Assembly (NCBI GenBank): GCA_030523805.1
Contig: JAUNHS010000060.1
Coordinates: forward strand, 1 to 10,413
Length of the DNA: 10,413 nucleotides
DNA from: Acinetobacter sp.
GTDB lineage: Bacteria > Pseudomonadota > Gammaproteobacteria > Pseudomonadales > Moraxellaceae
Direction of reading: 5' to 3'
Shown: piece after piece, positions 1 to 7,249 of the stretch
Position numbering within the stretch: the first letter of the stretch is position 1
How the letters are laid out: each line of letters begins with the position of its first letter
Program-made: the position numbers and the translations under genes
The notes under the pieces: generated by a model
What the model was told of the DNA's origin: nothing
What the model saw: the letters and a program-made list of their open reading frames with translations, nothing else
Databases searched by the model: none

Positions 1-84
1 ACCATTATATGCTTGTGGCATACTCTGACACGCTGTTAAAAGCAATAATGATGATACAGCCATACCAAATATATTCTTTTTCAT
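1..84 (-). CDS. Lipoprotein, N-terminal fragment (cut by window edge)
   Basis: This is the first 28 codons of a minus-strand gene that runs off the left edge of the window. The peptide starts MKKNIFGMAVSSLLLL and continues TACQSMPQAYNG. It has a short basic n-region (K2, K3), a hydrophobic stretch (residues 5-16) and a lipobox L-T-A-C with the acceptor cysteine at residue 19. This predicts cleavage by signal peptidase II and lipid attachment at Cys19. Residue 20 is Gln, not Asp, so the E. coli inner-membrane retention rule does not apply and outer-membrane sorting is the default guess. A GGTGA element (89-93) lies four bases before the ATG. The mature protein is outside the window, so no function can be given. 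The gene lies downstream of pckG on the same strand, beyond its terminator. Confidence 0.75.
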   Translation of the reverse strand, partial: MKKNIFGMAVSSLLLLTACQSMPQAYNG

Positions 85-121
85 AATTTCACCAAATCTT
101 TATAAATCAATCACCTAAATA

Positions 122-153
122 AAAACCGCTCCAAATTACTTTGAAGCGGTTTT
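122..153 (-). terminator. Rho-independent terminator after pckG
   Basis: Arms at 122-135 and 140-153 form a 14-bp stem around the four-base loop 136-139. Read on the minus strand the single imperfect position is a G-U wobble, while on the plus strand it is a C-A mismatch. The minus-strand transcript ends in five U residues. Both points favour use by pckG, whose stop codon is 21 bases upstream. Confidence 0.85.
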
Positions 154-161
154 ACTGTCAA
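133..161 (-). promoter_or_regulatory. Candidate promoter for the lipoprotein gene, overlapping the pckG terminator
   Basis: A perfect TTGACA hexamer on the minus strand (161-156) is followed after 17 bases by TAATTT (138-133), which matches the TATAAT consensus at only three positions. The spacer and -10 fall inside the terminator hairpin at 122-153. Transcription would start near 126 and leave a leader of about 40 bases before the lipoprotein ATG. The intergenic gap is only 90 bases, so a promoter for that gene must lie about here unless the gene is transcribed by read-through from pckG. Confidence 0.35.
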
Positions 162-174
162 TTCAAATCACATC

Positions 175-2004
175 TTATGCTTCTTGAACAGCTTTTAATA
201 AAGCCGCTTGACGGTCTTTTAATGCCTTAGGTAAACGCTCACCTAATTTATTAAACAATTCGGTATGGCTTTCAATTTCTTTTACCCATAACGCTTTATC
301 TTGAGATGTCACAGTCTCAAATTGAGCTTTGGTAAATTCTGAACCTGCCCAGTTTAAATCTTCATATTCTGGTACATAACCGATTGGCGTTTCCACTGCA
401 TGAGCTTCACCTTTACAACGGTTGATAATCCACTCAAGCACACGCATATTTTGACCAAAACCTGGCCATACGAAGTCGCCATTTTCATCACGACGGAACC
501 AGTTTACATTAAAGATTTTAGGTAAAGTATTGCCATTCGCTTTTGCAACTTGCTCTACTTTTTCACCCATCACTAGCCAGTGATTAAAATAATCTGACAT
601 ATTGTAGCCAGCAAATGGTAACATCGCAAACGGATCACGACGTACAACACCTTGCTGACCTACTGCTGCTGCAGTTGTTTCAGAACCCATTGTCGCTGCT
701 TTATACACGCCATCTACCCAGTCAAATGCTTCTGAGATTAATGGTACTGTATCGGCACGACGACCACCGAAGATAAATGCTGTAATTGGCACACCTTCAG
801 GATTTTCCCAATCAGGGTCAATTGATGGACATTGACCAGCAGATACTGTGAAACGAGCATTTGGATGTGCTGCTTTTTCTTCACCTGTATGTGGCTGACC
901 TTTCCAGTTAATCAAGTTTGCAGGCGTTTCTTTCGTTAAACCTTCCCACCATACTTGACCATCTTCTGTACTTGCAACGTTGGTATAAATCACATCGTGC
1001 GTCAAAGTAGACATACAGTTAGAGTTTGTTTTTGTATTTGTACCTGGTGCTACACCAAAGAAACCTGCTTCAGGGTTGATTGCATATAAACGACCATCTT
1101 TACCTGGTTTAATCCATGCAATATCATCGCCCACAGTTTCCACTTTCCAGCCTTCATAGCCTGCTGGTGGAATAAGCATTGCAAAGTTTGTTTTACCACA
1201 CGCTGATGGGAATGCCGCTGCAACGTAGTGCTTTTCGCCTTGTGGATTGGTTACGCCTAAAATCAACATATGCTCTGCTAACCAACCGTTATCACGACCC
1301 ATCACAGATGCAATACGCAATGCCAAGCATTTTTTACCTAATAATGCGTTACCGCCATAACCCGAACCAAATGACCAAATTTCACGAGTTTCTGGATAAT
1401 GAACGATATATTTTTCTTGGTTGCATGGCCAAGAAACATCTTTTTGACCTTCTGCTAAAGGTGCACCCACAGAATGCACGCAAGGTACAAACTCACCATC
1501 TGTACCTAAAATATCATACACAGCTTTGCCCATGCGTGCCATTTTACGCATACTCACAACCACATAAGGAGAATCGGTAATTTCAATACCAATGTGAGCA
1601 ATATGGCTACCTAAAGGACCCATTGAGAATGGTACAACGTACATGGTACGACCTTGCATACAACCATCAAACAAACCATTTAATGTTTGACGCATTTCAG
1701 CAGGAGCAACCCAGTTATTTGTAGGGCCAGCATCTTCTTGCTTTTCAGAGCAGATAAATGTACGGTCTTCTACACGAGCAACATCTGATGGATCAGAGCT
1801 TGCAAGGTATGAACCTGGGAATTTTTCTTGATCTAATTTTTTCATGGTGCCGTTAGCAATCATCAAGTCAATCAGACGTTGATATTCTTCATCGCTACCG
1901 TCACACCATTCAATTTTGGCTGGTTTTGTTAATTGAGCAATCTTTTCTACCCATTGCACTAATGCAGGGTGGCGAACAAATTCTGGTGCATTCACTGTAG
2001 TCAT
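175..2004 (-). CDS. pckG: Phosphoenolpyruvate carboxykinase, GTP-dependent
   Basis: Cytosolic enzyme that converts oxaloacetate and GTP to phosphoenolpyruvate, CO2 and GDP, the committed entry to gluconeogenesis from TCA-cycle intermediates. The 609 residues are full length for the GTP family (about 600-620). The ATP-type enzyme is shorter and unrelated in most motifs. Visible signatures are [13 protein letters not shown] (residues 213-225, substrate and metal site, including Lys225), His245 as a likely Mn ligand, the P-loop [10 protein letters not shown] (265-274) with catalytic Cys269, VGDDIAW (291-297), the [13 protein letters not shown] stretch (314-326) and [13 protein letters not shown] (513-525) near the nucleotide-base pocket. 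No key residue appears lost. The ATG at 2004 gives the usual N-terminus, but the ribosome site is weak (AGGC about five bases upstream). The gene stands alone between the gltS terminator and its own, and it has a structured leader. Confidence 0.97.
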   Translation of the reverse strand: MTTVNAPEFVRHPALVQWVEKIAQLTKPAKIEWCDGSDEEYQRLIDLMIANGTMKKLDQEKFPGSYLASSDPSDVARVEDRTFICSEKQEDAGPTNNWVAPAEMRQTLNGLFDGCMQGRTMYVVPFSMGPLGSHIAHIGIEITDSPYVVVSMRKMARMGKAVYDILGTDGEFVPCVHSVGAPLAEGQKDVSWPCNQEKYIVHYPETREIWSFGSGYGGNALLGKKCLALRIASVMGRDNGWLAEHMLILGVTNPQGEKHYVAAAFPSACGKTNFAMLIPPAGYEGWKVETVGDDIAWIKPGKDGRLYAINPEAGFFGVAPGTNTKTNSNCMSTLTHDVIYTNVASTEDGQVWWEGLTKETPANLINWKGQPHTGEEKAAHPNARFTVSAGQCPSIDPDWENPEGVPITAFIFGGRRADTVPLISEAFDWVDGVYKAATMGSETTAAAVGQQGVVRRDPFAMLPFAGYNMSDYFNHWLVMGEKVEQVAKANGNTLPKIFNVNWFRRDENGDFVWPGFGQNMRVLEWIINRCKGEAHAVETPIGYVPEYEDLNWAGSEFTKAQFETVTSQDKALWVKEIESHTELFNKLGERLPKALKDRQAALLKAVQEA

Positions 2005-2029
2005 GGTAATGCCTATAAACTATAGAACG

Positions 2030-2076
2030 AACGCTTACAGTAATCAAACTCACAAATGGTTTGCCTGTAAGGCGTT
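2030..2076 (-). promoter_or_regulatory. Structured leader hairpin upstream of pckG
   Basis: Outer arms 2030-2040 and 2065-2076 pair over 11 bp (AACGC-TTACAG with its complement) with one unpaired base in the longer arm. An inner stem of five pairs (2045-2049 with 2059-2063) sits above an internal loop. The structure ends 25 bases before the pckG ATG and has no U-run after it, so it is not an ordinary terminator. It could be an RNA element in the pckG leader or an operator in DNA. The pairing is visible in the sequence; the role is inference. Confidence 0.45.
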
Positions 2077-2100
2077 GGATTAAAAAATAAATGTACGCAT

Positions 2101-2129
2101 ATTAAAGCATAATTTGACAAAAAATATAA
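2101..2129 (-). promoter_or_regulatory. Candidate pckG promoter (extended -10)
   Basis: On the minus strand TGC-TTTAAT (2109-2101) resembles an extended -10 (TGnTATAAT). The hexamer 17 bases upstream (2129-2124) is a poor -35, and a TTGTCA at 2120-2115 is too close to pair with it. Transcription would start near 2094 and place the leader hairpin (2030-2076) inside the mRNA. This is a weak call made by eye. Confidence 0.3.
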
Positions 2130-2375
2130 GGGGTATCATCAATATTTTAGTAATCATCACAGAAATAAATAATCAATAAAAACAATTAGTTATTATCTCA
2201 CAGCATTTATCGCTTCAAGTTTTTACAATTCAATACAATTTGTAAGGCTTTAAAATTACTTGTATTTTCATTAAGTTAAGTCCATTTTGCTGTTAAAAAT
2301 AGAGATAAATATTTATTTTTTAAATGATGTTTATCAAAAAAATTCATCATTGCCTTGCTAATTTAGCTCTTTCAT

Positions 2376-2407
2376 AAAAAATGATGCTTACCGAAGTAAG
2401 CACCATT
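2376..2407 (-). terminator. Rho-independent terminator after gltS
   Basis: Arms 2380-2391 and 2396-2407 form a 12-bp stem. On the minus strand it closes on a UUCG loop (2395-2392), a very stable tetraloop, and runs into six U residues (2381-2376). The one imperfect pair is a G-U wobble on the minus strand and an A-C mismatch on the plus strand, which fixes the direction. It begins 35 bases after the gltS stop codon. Confidence 0.9.
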
Positions 2408-2442
2408 CTATACGCATAATCGTGAAATCAACTAATGTAAGA

Positions 2443-3684
2443 TTAGAAGAAGGTTAAAATGCCTTTAATCACAACAACGTTGATTAAATCCACCAAGAAC
2501 GCACCACATAAAGGTACAATCAAGAAGGCTTTGTACGATGGTTTATAGCGTCCTGTAACGGCTTGCATATTTGCCACAGCTGTTGGCGTTGCACCCATAC
2601 CGAAGCCACAATGACCTGCTGCCAATACAGCTGCATCGTAGTCTTTGCCCATCACACGGAATGTAACGAATGCTGCATACAAAATCATCACAATGGTTTG
2701 TACAATTAAGATGATTGCCAACGGGCCTGCAAGGTCTGCCAATTGCCATAATTTCAATGCCAATAATGCCATTGCCAAATACAACGATAATGCAGCATTA
2801 CCAAACACGTCAATCGCACGGTCAAATACTTGCACTTTGAATACGCTTTCTAAAACTGTACGCAATACCACACCACACATTAATGCCCATACGAATGTCG
2901 GTAATTCAAACATTGTGCCTTTGGCAAAACCTGTCATAAATTCAGCAAATGCTAAACACACTGCGAACATACCTAAAGTTGTAATGGCATTATCCGCTGT
3001 AATTAAACGCACTTGACCTGGGTTTTGGAATACTACAAATTCACCGCTTTCATCTGGTGTTTGAGCGTCGTGCTGTTTATCATCTGCAATTTGATTGTCT
3101 GATTTTTCAGCGGCAAGATTATGACGTTTGATTAACCAATTCGCCAATGGACCACCAATGATACCACCAGAAACCAAACCAAAAGTCGCACTCGCAAAAC
3201 CAAGTGCTAAAGCACCTTGAATACCATACTGAGCTTCAAGCACATCGCCCCAAGCACCCGCTGTACCATGACCACCTGTCAGTGTAATTGAACCAGCAAT
3301 AATACCAATCAATGGATCTAAACCAAGCAAGGTTGCCATTGCCATACCTACACCATTTTGAATGATGATAAATACGCCAATCACTACTAAGAAAATCAAT
3401 AAGGCACTACCACCGACACGCAAACGGCTGAAATTCGCACTCAAACCAATAGACGTGAAGAAAATCAACATAAAACTATTGCGTAGTTCGTCATGATATT
3501 TAATATCTAAACCAAACACAGAGTGTGCAATGGTGAACAATGCTGATGCCACCAAGCCACCTGCCACAGGTTCAGGAATACTATAGCGACGTAAGAAACT
3601 GATATTATTAACCAAAACTCGCCCAAGTAATAACACAATTACCGCTGCGATTAAGGTATAGAATGCACTAAATGTAAATTGCAT
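2443..3684 (-). CDS. gltS: Sodium/glutamate symporter GltS
   Basis: Inner-membrane carrier of the ESS family (glutamate:Na+ symporter) that imports glutamate with sodium. The 413 residues compare with about 400 for E. coli GltS. The protein has two hydrophobic halves (roughly residues 1-185 and 228-413) joined by a polar, charged linker (about 190-222, presumably cytoplasmic), as expected for the inverted two-domain fold. Each half carries a glycine-rich pore-loop motif: GGHGT at 137-141 and GHCGFGMGATPTAVANM at 357-373. SIPEPVAGGLVA (35-46) is another typical family stretch. The ATG at 3684 is backed by AAGGA (3697-3693), eight bases upstream. A strong terminator follows. Upstream lies porin 1 on the same strand, 275 bp away, so a separate promoter is likely. 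Glutamate is the expected substrate from family membership; no residue here proves it. Confidence 0.93.
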   Translation of the reverse strand: MQFTFSAFYTLIAAVIVLLLGRVLVNNISFLRRYSIPEPVAGGLVASALFTIAHSVFGLDIKYHDELRNSFMLIFFTSIGLSANFSRLRVGGSALLIFLVVIGVFIIIQNGVGMAMATLLGLDPLIGIIAGSITLTGGHGTAGAWGDVLEAQYGIQGALALGFASATFGLVSGGIIGGPLANWLIKRHNLAAEKSDNQIADDKQHDAQTPDESGEFVVFQNPGQVRLITADNAITTLGMFAVCLAFAEFMTGFAKGTMFELPTFVWALMCGVVLRTVLESVFKVQVFDRAIDVFGNAALSLYLAMALLALKLWQLADLAGPLAIILIVQTIVMILYAAFVTFRVMGKDYDAAVLAAGHCGFGMGATPTAVANMQAVTGRYKPSYKAFLIVPLCGAFLVDLINVVVIKGILTFF

Positions 3685-3812
3685 ACGCTTTTTCCTTATC
3701 GTGGAAATGTAAAATAAGAAATGAAAAATTCATATCAACGGGAGAAATAATAATGATGAGTTTCGCTTAATCTTACAATCATTGTTAAAAATCGCTTATT
3801 TTTAATACAATT

Positions 3813-3840
3813 ATTATGCATGATTGTCTTTGTGATGCAA
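3813..3840 (-). promoter_or_regulatory. Candidate gltS promoter
   Basis: On the minus strand TTGCAT (3840-3835) and CATAAT (3818-3813, five of six matches to TATAAT) are separated by 16 bases. They lie about 130 bases before the gltS ATG. The -35 matches only weakly. The 275-bp gap between porin 1 and gltS (3685-3959) otherwise shows AT-rich sequence and short imperfect stems around 3880-3920 without a U-run, so I see no firm terminator for porin 1. Confidence 0.3.
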
Positions 3841-3959
3841 CTCATATTATTTTATGATGCGAAGTGTAGCAAGGTTCATCTATTTTAACAATGCTTTTAC
3901 TACGTTTGTTGTAGAAAATAGTGAGAAATATTATTTTATAATAAACCCTTGATTATCAT

Positions 3960-5462
3960 CTAAAAATTATAATTAACGATAAAACGTAGGCGTTCATCTT
4001 TCGCTTTTTTGCCATCGAAATCTTCCATTTGTCCAGCAAATGCTTCTACACTAAAGTAAGTAGAGTTGATTGGCATATAACGCACATTGAAATATCCTTG
4101 ATGAATTTGTTTTTTGCTATAAAAAATCTCATCTCGCTCGCCATTGAGTTGATCGGTATCACTTAATAGTACATTAATATAATCTGATCGCTCTTTAGCG
4201 TGTGAATAACCATAACCTAGAGTGCTCGTTATTTTAGGTGTCCATTGATATGCTAAAGAAAACATGGCATCTACCGATTCTGCATCACTTTGTGAGCGTA
4301 CATAACCATAGCCTAGCGTTGTAGTTAGCTTATTATTATGTTTATACACTGCACCCAATACCAATGAATCCACTTCGTTAAACTGCAAGCCATCACTTGA
4401 GCTTGGGGCATTAGAACGATAAGTACGATGATCACTTTCTTTAATATGGCGATATTCGCTCATCAAACGTAAGCGATTATTCACATCGTATACGCCAGAT
4501 AATAACGCACTCCACGCTAAACCTTTATCCATACGTTGATTAAGCCGTACAGCTTCCACTGGGTAAATCCGTGTTGCAGCATACATATAACGTTTATCGG
4601 TAAAATGATATTGCATTCGCCCAACGAGTGTCGGCCATCGGTCGGCAGTACGAGTTTTCTCCAAAGCTATGGCATAATGTGTATTGGCATTCAGTTTATC
4701 TCTATAACGAATCATCGGTACACGATAGGCAGAATGCCCAATCACATAGTTAAATGATAAAGTATTGGTAAATACATTAATATCGTTAAAGATTGACCAC
4801 GTTTGCCCAACTAACCATTGATCATAACTAATATAAGATTGCCGTAAGCGATAATTTGCTGCTCGCTCCCCTGCACCATAAAAATCCCCTTCAATGCGTG
4901 CGGTCAATTTTTTCTGCTGTTCATTGTGCATATCATCTTGCGAAAAATCCACCCCTAAACGAGTTGTTGCCAAAGTATGATGCCATTCAACCCGATCATT
5001 CCCACGGTTTGCTGCCGTAATAGAGCTATAAGCTGACCCTATACCTTTAAATTTTAAACTCGTATCCATACGCACAAAACCATATAATTTTACTTCTGCA
5101 CCATGCGTAGTTATTATGGTATTTTCTTGTGGATTATCACTATTTGGGCGATCTTTATAACTTTGATTGATACGAGCTTGCTCTTGTTGTTGTAAACCTT
5201 GCGTATCATATAAAAGATGTTGTGTTTGCTCTATTTCTTGAGCGATATGCTGTTGTTGTTGTTGCAAACTGGGAATGTGTGCAACCAATGTGCGTAATTC
5301 TTTAATTTCTTGACGGAGATGTTGTAATTGTTGTTCATCACTATTGCTTACTATGGTAGCTTCTGGAGAAACCTGAACATCTTTTGAATGCGATGGCTGC
5401 ACCAATAGCAATGGGCTAAGTACGATAAATGCAGCTGTAATTACATATTTAACGCTATTCAT
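3960..5462 (-). CDS. DcaP-like trimeric outer-membrane porin (porin 1)
   Basis: Predicted outer-membrane channel of the DcaP family, which takes up small anionic solutes such as dicarboxylates. The 500 residues comprise a signal peptide (1-26, probable cut after SHS), a Gln-rich coiled coil (about 43-98, including SLQQQQQHIAQEIEQ) that should form the periplasmic trimer stalk, and a beta-barrel from about residue 121 (GAEVKLYGFVRMD) to the terminal aromatic NYNF. WLVGQTWS (216-223) and the EGDFYG region (191-196) match porin 2. It is about 75 residues longer than porin 2, partly through an extra GYGY hairpin unit (403-422). I chose the ATG at 5462 because it gives a standard signal peptide; a TTG at 5477 would add five residues. 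Neither start has a recognisable Shine-Dalgarno sequence, which hints at weak translation. The substrate is unknown. Confidence 0.85.
   Translation of the reverse strand: MNSVKYVITAAFIVLSPLLLVQPSHSKDVQVSPEATIVSNSDEQQLQHLRQEIKELRTLVAHIPSLQQQQQHIAQEIEQTQHLLYDTQGLQQQEQARINQSYKDRPNSDNPQENTIITTHGAEVKLYGFVRMDTSLKFKGIGSAYSSITAANRGNDRVEWHHTLATTRLGVDFSQDDMHNEQQKKLTARIEGDFYGAGERAANYRLRQSYISYDQWLVGQTWSIFNDINVFTNTLSFNYVIGHSAYRVPMIRYRDKLNANTHYAIALEKTRTADRWPTLVGRMQYHFTDKRYMYAATRIYPVEAVRLNQRMDKGLAWSALLSGVYDVNNRLRLMSEYRHIKESDHRTYRSNAPSSSDGLQFNEVDSLVLGAVYKHNNKLTTTLGYGYVRSQSDAESVDAMFSLAYQWTPKITSTLGYGYSHAKERSDYINVLLSDTDQLNGERDEIFYSKKQIHQGYFNVRYMPINSTYFSVEAFAGQMEDFDGKKAKDERLRFIVNYNF
4197..4352 (-). repeat. Internal duplicated beta-hairpin unit in porin 1
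   Basis: Residues 371-390 (AVYKHNNKLTTTLGYGYVRS) and 403-422 (LAYQWTPKITSTLGYGYSHA) are related copies offset by 32 residues. The codons for LGYGY agree at 14 of 15 bases (4302-4316 and 4206-4220), a 96-bp offset, while the flanks have diverged. Porin 2 has only the first copy (AMYKLHPKLRTSFGYGYVKH, residues 342-361), preceded by the same NE-x-D context. Confidence 0.6.
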
Positions 5463-5591
5463 TAGAATAATGTACAAACAATCAAATAGAATGAAGATGG
5501 GAGTGATTAATAAAAATGCTATTAGACAATAACAATCGCTTTTTAAGCAGGGCGTGATTTTAATCTATACAATTTGCGGTGTAAATAGCAG

Positions 5592-5637
5592 AAAACCACA
5601 TTTCCAAATTCGCAAGCAAATCCAAAAATGTGGTTTT
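5592..5637 (-). terminator. Rho-independent terminator after porin 2
   Basis: Arms 5592-5603 and 5626-5637 (AAAACCACATTT and its exact complement) form a 12-bp stem around a 22-base loop. The loop can itself fold a short ATTTG/CGAAT stem on the minus strand. The minus-strand arm ends in UUUU. It starts 26 bases after the porin 2 stop codon. The A-run on the other arm could let it act in both directions, but no plus-strand gene ends here. Confidence 0.8.
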
Positions 5638-5662
5638 ATTCAACCTAATCGCTTAATCGCAA

Positions 5663-6937
5663 TTAGAAATTGTATTGAGCCATTAAGTTGATACGGCTGT
5701 CTTTACCAGAAACATTGCTAAATGTTTCTTTCTTACCGTGTAATACTTCAAAGCCTAAACTTACAGGAGCAACTGGGTTATAAATCACGTTTGCCCAACC
5801 TTGCTGTAAAGTTTTGTTCGCAGTAGGACTTACAGTTGCATATACACCATCGTCATGTTTTACATAGCCATAACCAAATGATGTGCGTAATTTAGGGTGA
5901 AGTTTATACATTGCTGATAATGAAATTGCATCAAATTCATTCAACACGATATTGTTACCATTAAATACATACGCAGCGTTTGCACCTGTAACGTGCTTTT
6001 TATCACCTTTCATGTGATGGTAATCAGCAGCCAAGGTAAAATCATCATTCACTTGGTATTGAGCACCTAAGCCTACACCCCATGCCACATCGCTATCGCT
6101 TACGCTACCACTCGTTGCTTTTGCTTCAGCTACTAAACCACGAGCTGATACATAAGCCTTGTCAGTAAAGTTATGTTCAATACGAGCAACTGCACTTGGT
6201 GAACGCTCATAATGATAGTTCTTTTCTAAAGCCAATACATAGTTGGTTTTGTCGCCCAATTTGTCTTTATAACGTACTTGCATTGTACGTGGAGCAGCTT
6301 GACCTGGTACTAAGTCAAAGTCAATAATATCTGGGAAGATATTCAAATCACTGAAGTTTGACCATGTTTGACCTACCAACCAGTTATCATAAGTCAAATA
6401 CGCATGACGGATACGGTATGCTGTGCCATTGTAGCCGTTGCCAACAAAATCACCTTCAATTTTACCGCCCGCTTTATGACCATCTACAGGTGTATTGAAC
6501 TCAAGACCTAAACGAGTTACAGCAACAGTTGTGTTTAAACGCTTTTTATTTGCTTCTTCAGTGCCGTCGTTTGGTGCACTTGCCAAGTTAGCAAATTGTT
6601 CATTTGCACCTTTAATTTTATAGCCAGCATCAGCACGGACAAAACCGTAAACTTTTGCTTCTGCACCACCACGAGTTTTGATACTTAATGGCGATGCTTT
6701 TTTCGCTTGTTGCTGTAAATCATGTACGGCAACTGCTTGTTGCTGCTGTTGAGCTCTAAGCTGTGGCAAGTTTTGTTCAATTAATGCTTTAAGTGCATTC
6801 ACTTCAGAACGTAAACGTTGAACTTCTTGCTCAGATGTTGTTGCAGTATTTGCTTGAGCTGTACCTGTCATGATTGCTGTTAAAGCAACGGCAACACTTG
6901 TTAAAGTAAATGCTTTTTTTGCTGTTAAGAATTTCAT
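5663..6937 (-). CDS. DcaP-like trimeric outer-membrane porin (porin 2)
   Basis: Predicted outer-membrane diffusion channel of the DcaP family, related to the adjacent porin 1. The 424 residues comprise a clear signal peptide (1-29, cut after AQA), a heptad-like Gln-rich stretch (about 35-80, EVQRLRSEVNALKALIEQ then AQQQQQ) that should form a trimeric periplasmic coiled coil, and a beta-barrel from about residue 90 (GGAEAKVYGFVRADAG) to the terminal phenylalanine in QYNF, the usual assembly signal. The WLVGQTWSNFSDLNIFP segment (186-202) is the most recognisable family stretch. The ATG at 6937 is chosen because AAGGAG lies six bases upstream and it yields a normal signal peptide; an upstream in-frame TTG at 7003 does not. 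Good promoter and ribosome signals suggest this is the well-expressed member of the pair. Dicarboxylates are the family-typical substrate; the real one is not shown. Confidence 0.88.
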   Translation of the reverse strand: MKFLTAKKAFTLTSVAVALTAIMTGTAQANTATTSEQEVQRLRSEVNALKALIEQNLPQLRAQQQQQAVAVHDLQQQAKKASPLSIKTRGGAEAKVYGFVRADAGYKIKGANEQFANLASAPNDGTEEANKKRLNTTVAVTRLGLEFNTPVDGHKAGGKIEGDFVGNGYNGTAYRIRHAYLTYDNWLVGQTWSNFSDLNIFPDIIDFDLVPGQAAPRTMQVRYKDKLGDKTNYVLALEKNYHYERSPSAVARIEHNFTDKAYVSARGLVAEAKATSGSVSDSDVAWGVGLGAQYQVNDDFTLAADYHHMKGDKKHVTGANAAYVFNGNNIVLNEFDAISLSAMYKLHPKLRTSFGYGYVKHDDGVYATVSPTANKTLQQGWANVIYNPVAPVSLGFEVLHGKKETFSNVSGKDSRINLMAQYNF

Positions 6938-6943
6938 ACAAAA

Positions 6944-6949
6944 CTCCTT
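6944..6949 (-). promoter_or_regulatory. Strong ribosome binding site of porin 2
   Basis: AAGGAG on the minus strand ends six bases before the ATG at 6937. It decides this start over the in-frame TTG at 7003 and contrasts with porin 1, which has no such site. Confidence 0.85.
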
Positions 6950-6981
6950 AAGATGTGAGATAAAAAGTAATATCGTTTTTG

Positions 6982-7011
6982 ATTGTAATGCAAATTTTTT
7001 CAATTTGTAAA
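6982..7011 (-). promoter_or_regulatory. Porin 2 promoter
   Basis: On the minus strand TTTACA (7011-7006) and TACAAT (6987-6982) each match the sigma-70 consensus at five of six bases, with an 18-base spacer. The start would be near 6975, giving a leader of about 38 bases. Immediately upstream (about 7012-7060) are A and T tracts like those of UP elements. A TTGACT hexamer at 7035-7030 has no good -10 partner. Confidence 0.55.
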
Positions 7012-7120
7012 TATTTTTTTCAAAAAATTAGTCAATTTTTTTGTTATTTTGCTGATTTTATCTACTTTTATTACATATTTTTGTATTTTTATGCTTTAGG
7101 ATTGCCCATAAGTTCTTATA

Positions 7121-7143
7121 CAATGCTAAAATTATCAGCATTG
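7121..7143. promoter_or_regulatory. Inverted repeat, possible operator over a plus-strand promoter
   Basis: CAATGCT (7121-7127) and AGCATTG (7137-7143) are exact 7-bp inverted arms with nine bases between them. The left arm overlaps TACAAT (7119-7124), a five-of-six match to a plus-strand -10; the -35 region near 7095-7101 is poor. An operator covering the -10 and start point would suit a repressor of the nitroreductase gene, but the leader would then be about 157 bases. This is a tentative reading. Confidence 0.35.
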
Positions 7144-7249
7144 AAACATGATGTGCTTCCATCTTGAATTGCTCATTTTTAAATCATTAATCCAATGATA
7201 TTTAGATGAAACCCTGATGAAAACACATCATCTGCTCTTATTTTTTATT

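Larger units (their letters stand above)
2005..2442. other. 438-bp intergenic region between gltS and pckG
   Basis: This stretch is non-coding and strongly AT-rich. It contains the gltS terminator (2376-2407), the candidate pckG promoter (2101-2129) and the leader hairpin (2030-2076). The part from about 2130 to 2375 has no convincing reading frame with a ribosome site, no tRNA-like fold and no long repeat that I can see. Its unusual length for this compact region leaves room for regulator binding or a small RNA, but I see no direct evidence for either. Confidence 0.6.

Noticed and set aside
1179..1580. 133-codon open frame on the plus strand inside pckG
   Set aside because: It lies antisense to the strongly conserved pckG P-loop region, has no ribosome site and gives a His/Tyr-rich peptide of no recognisable family.
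2645..3016. 123-codon plus-strand open frame inside gltS
   Set aside because: It is the antisense shadow of a conserved transporter; its Asn/Thr/Ala-rich composition is an artefact of the opposite frame.
3880..3920. Possible terminator for porin 1 (CTATTTT/AAAATAG and CTAC/GTAG pairings)
   Set aside because: The stems are short and compete with each other, and no U-run follows on the minus strand.
5250..5266. TTG/CAA triplet run in the porin 1 coiled-coil region as a possible phase-variation tract
   Set aside because: Triplet changes keep the frame, so they cannot switch the gene on and off. The Gln run is explained by the coiled coil, and porin 2 has a similar one.
6979..7167. 62-codon Phe/Tyr-rich open frame upstream of the nitroreductase gene
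   Set aside because: The composition follows from T-rich non-coding DNA, it overlaps the porin 2 promoter, and it has no ribosome site.
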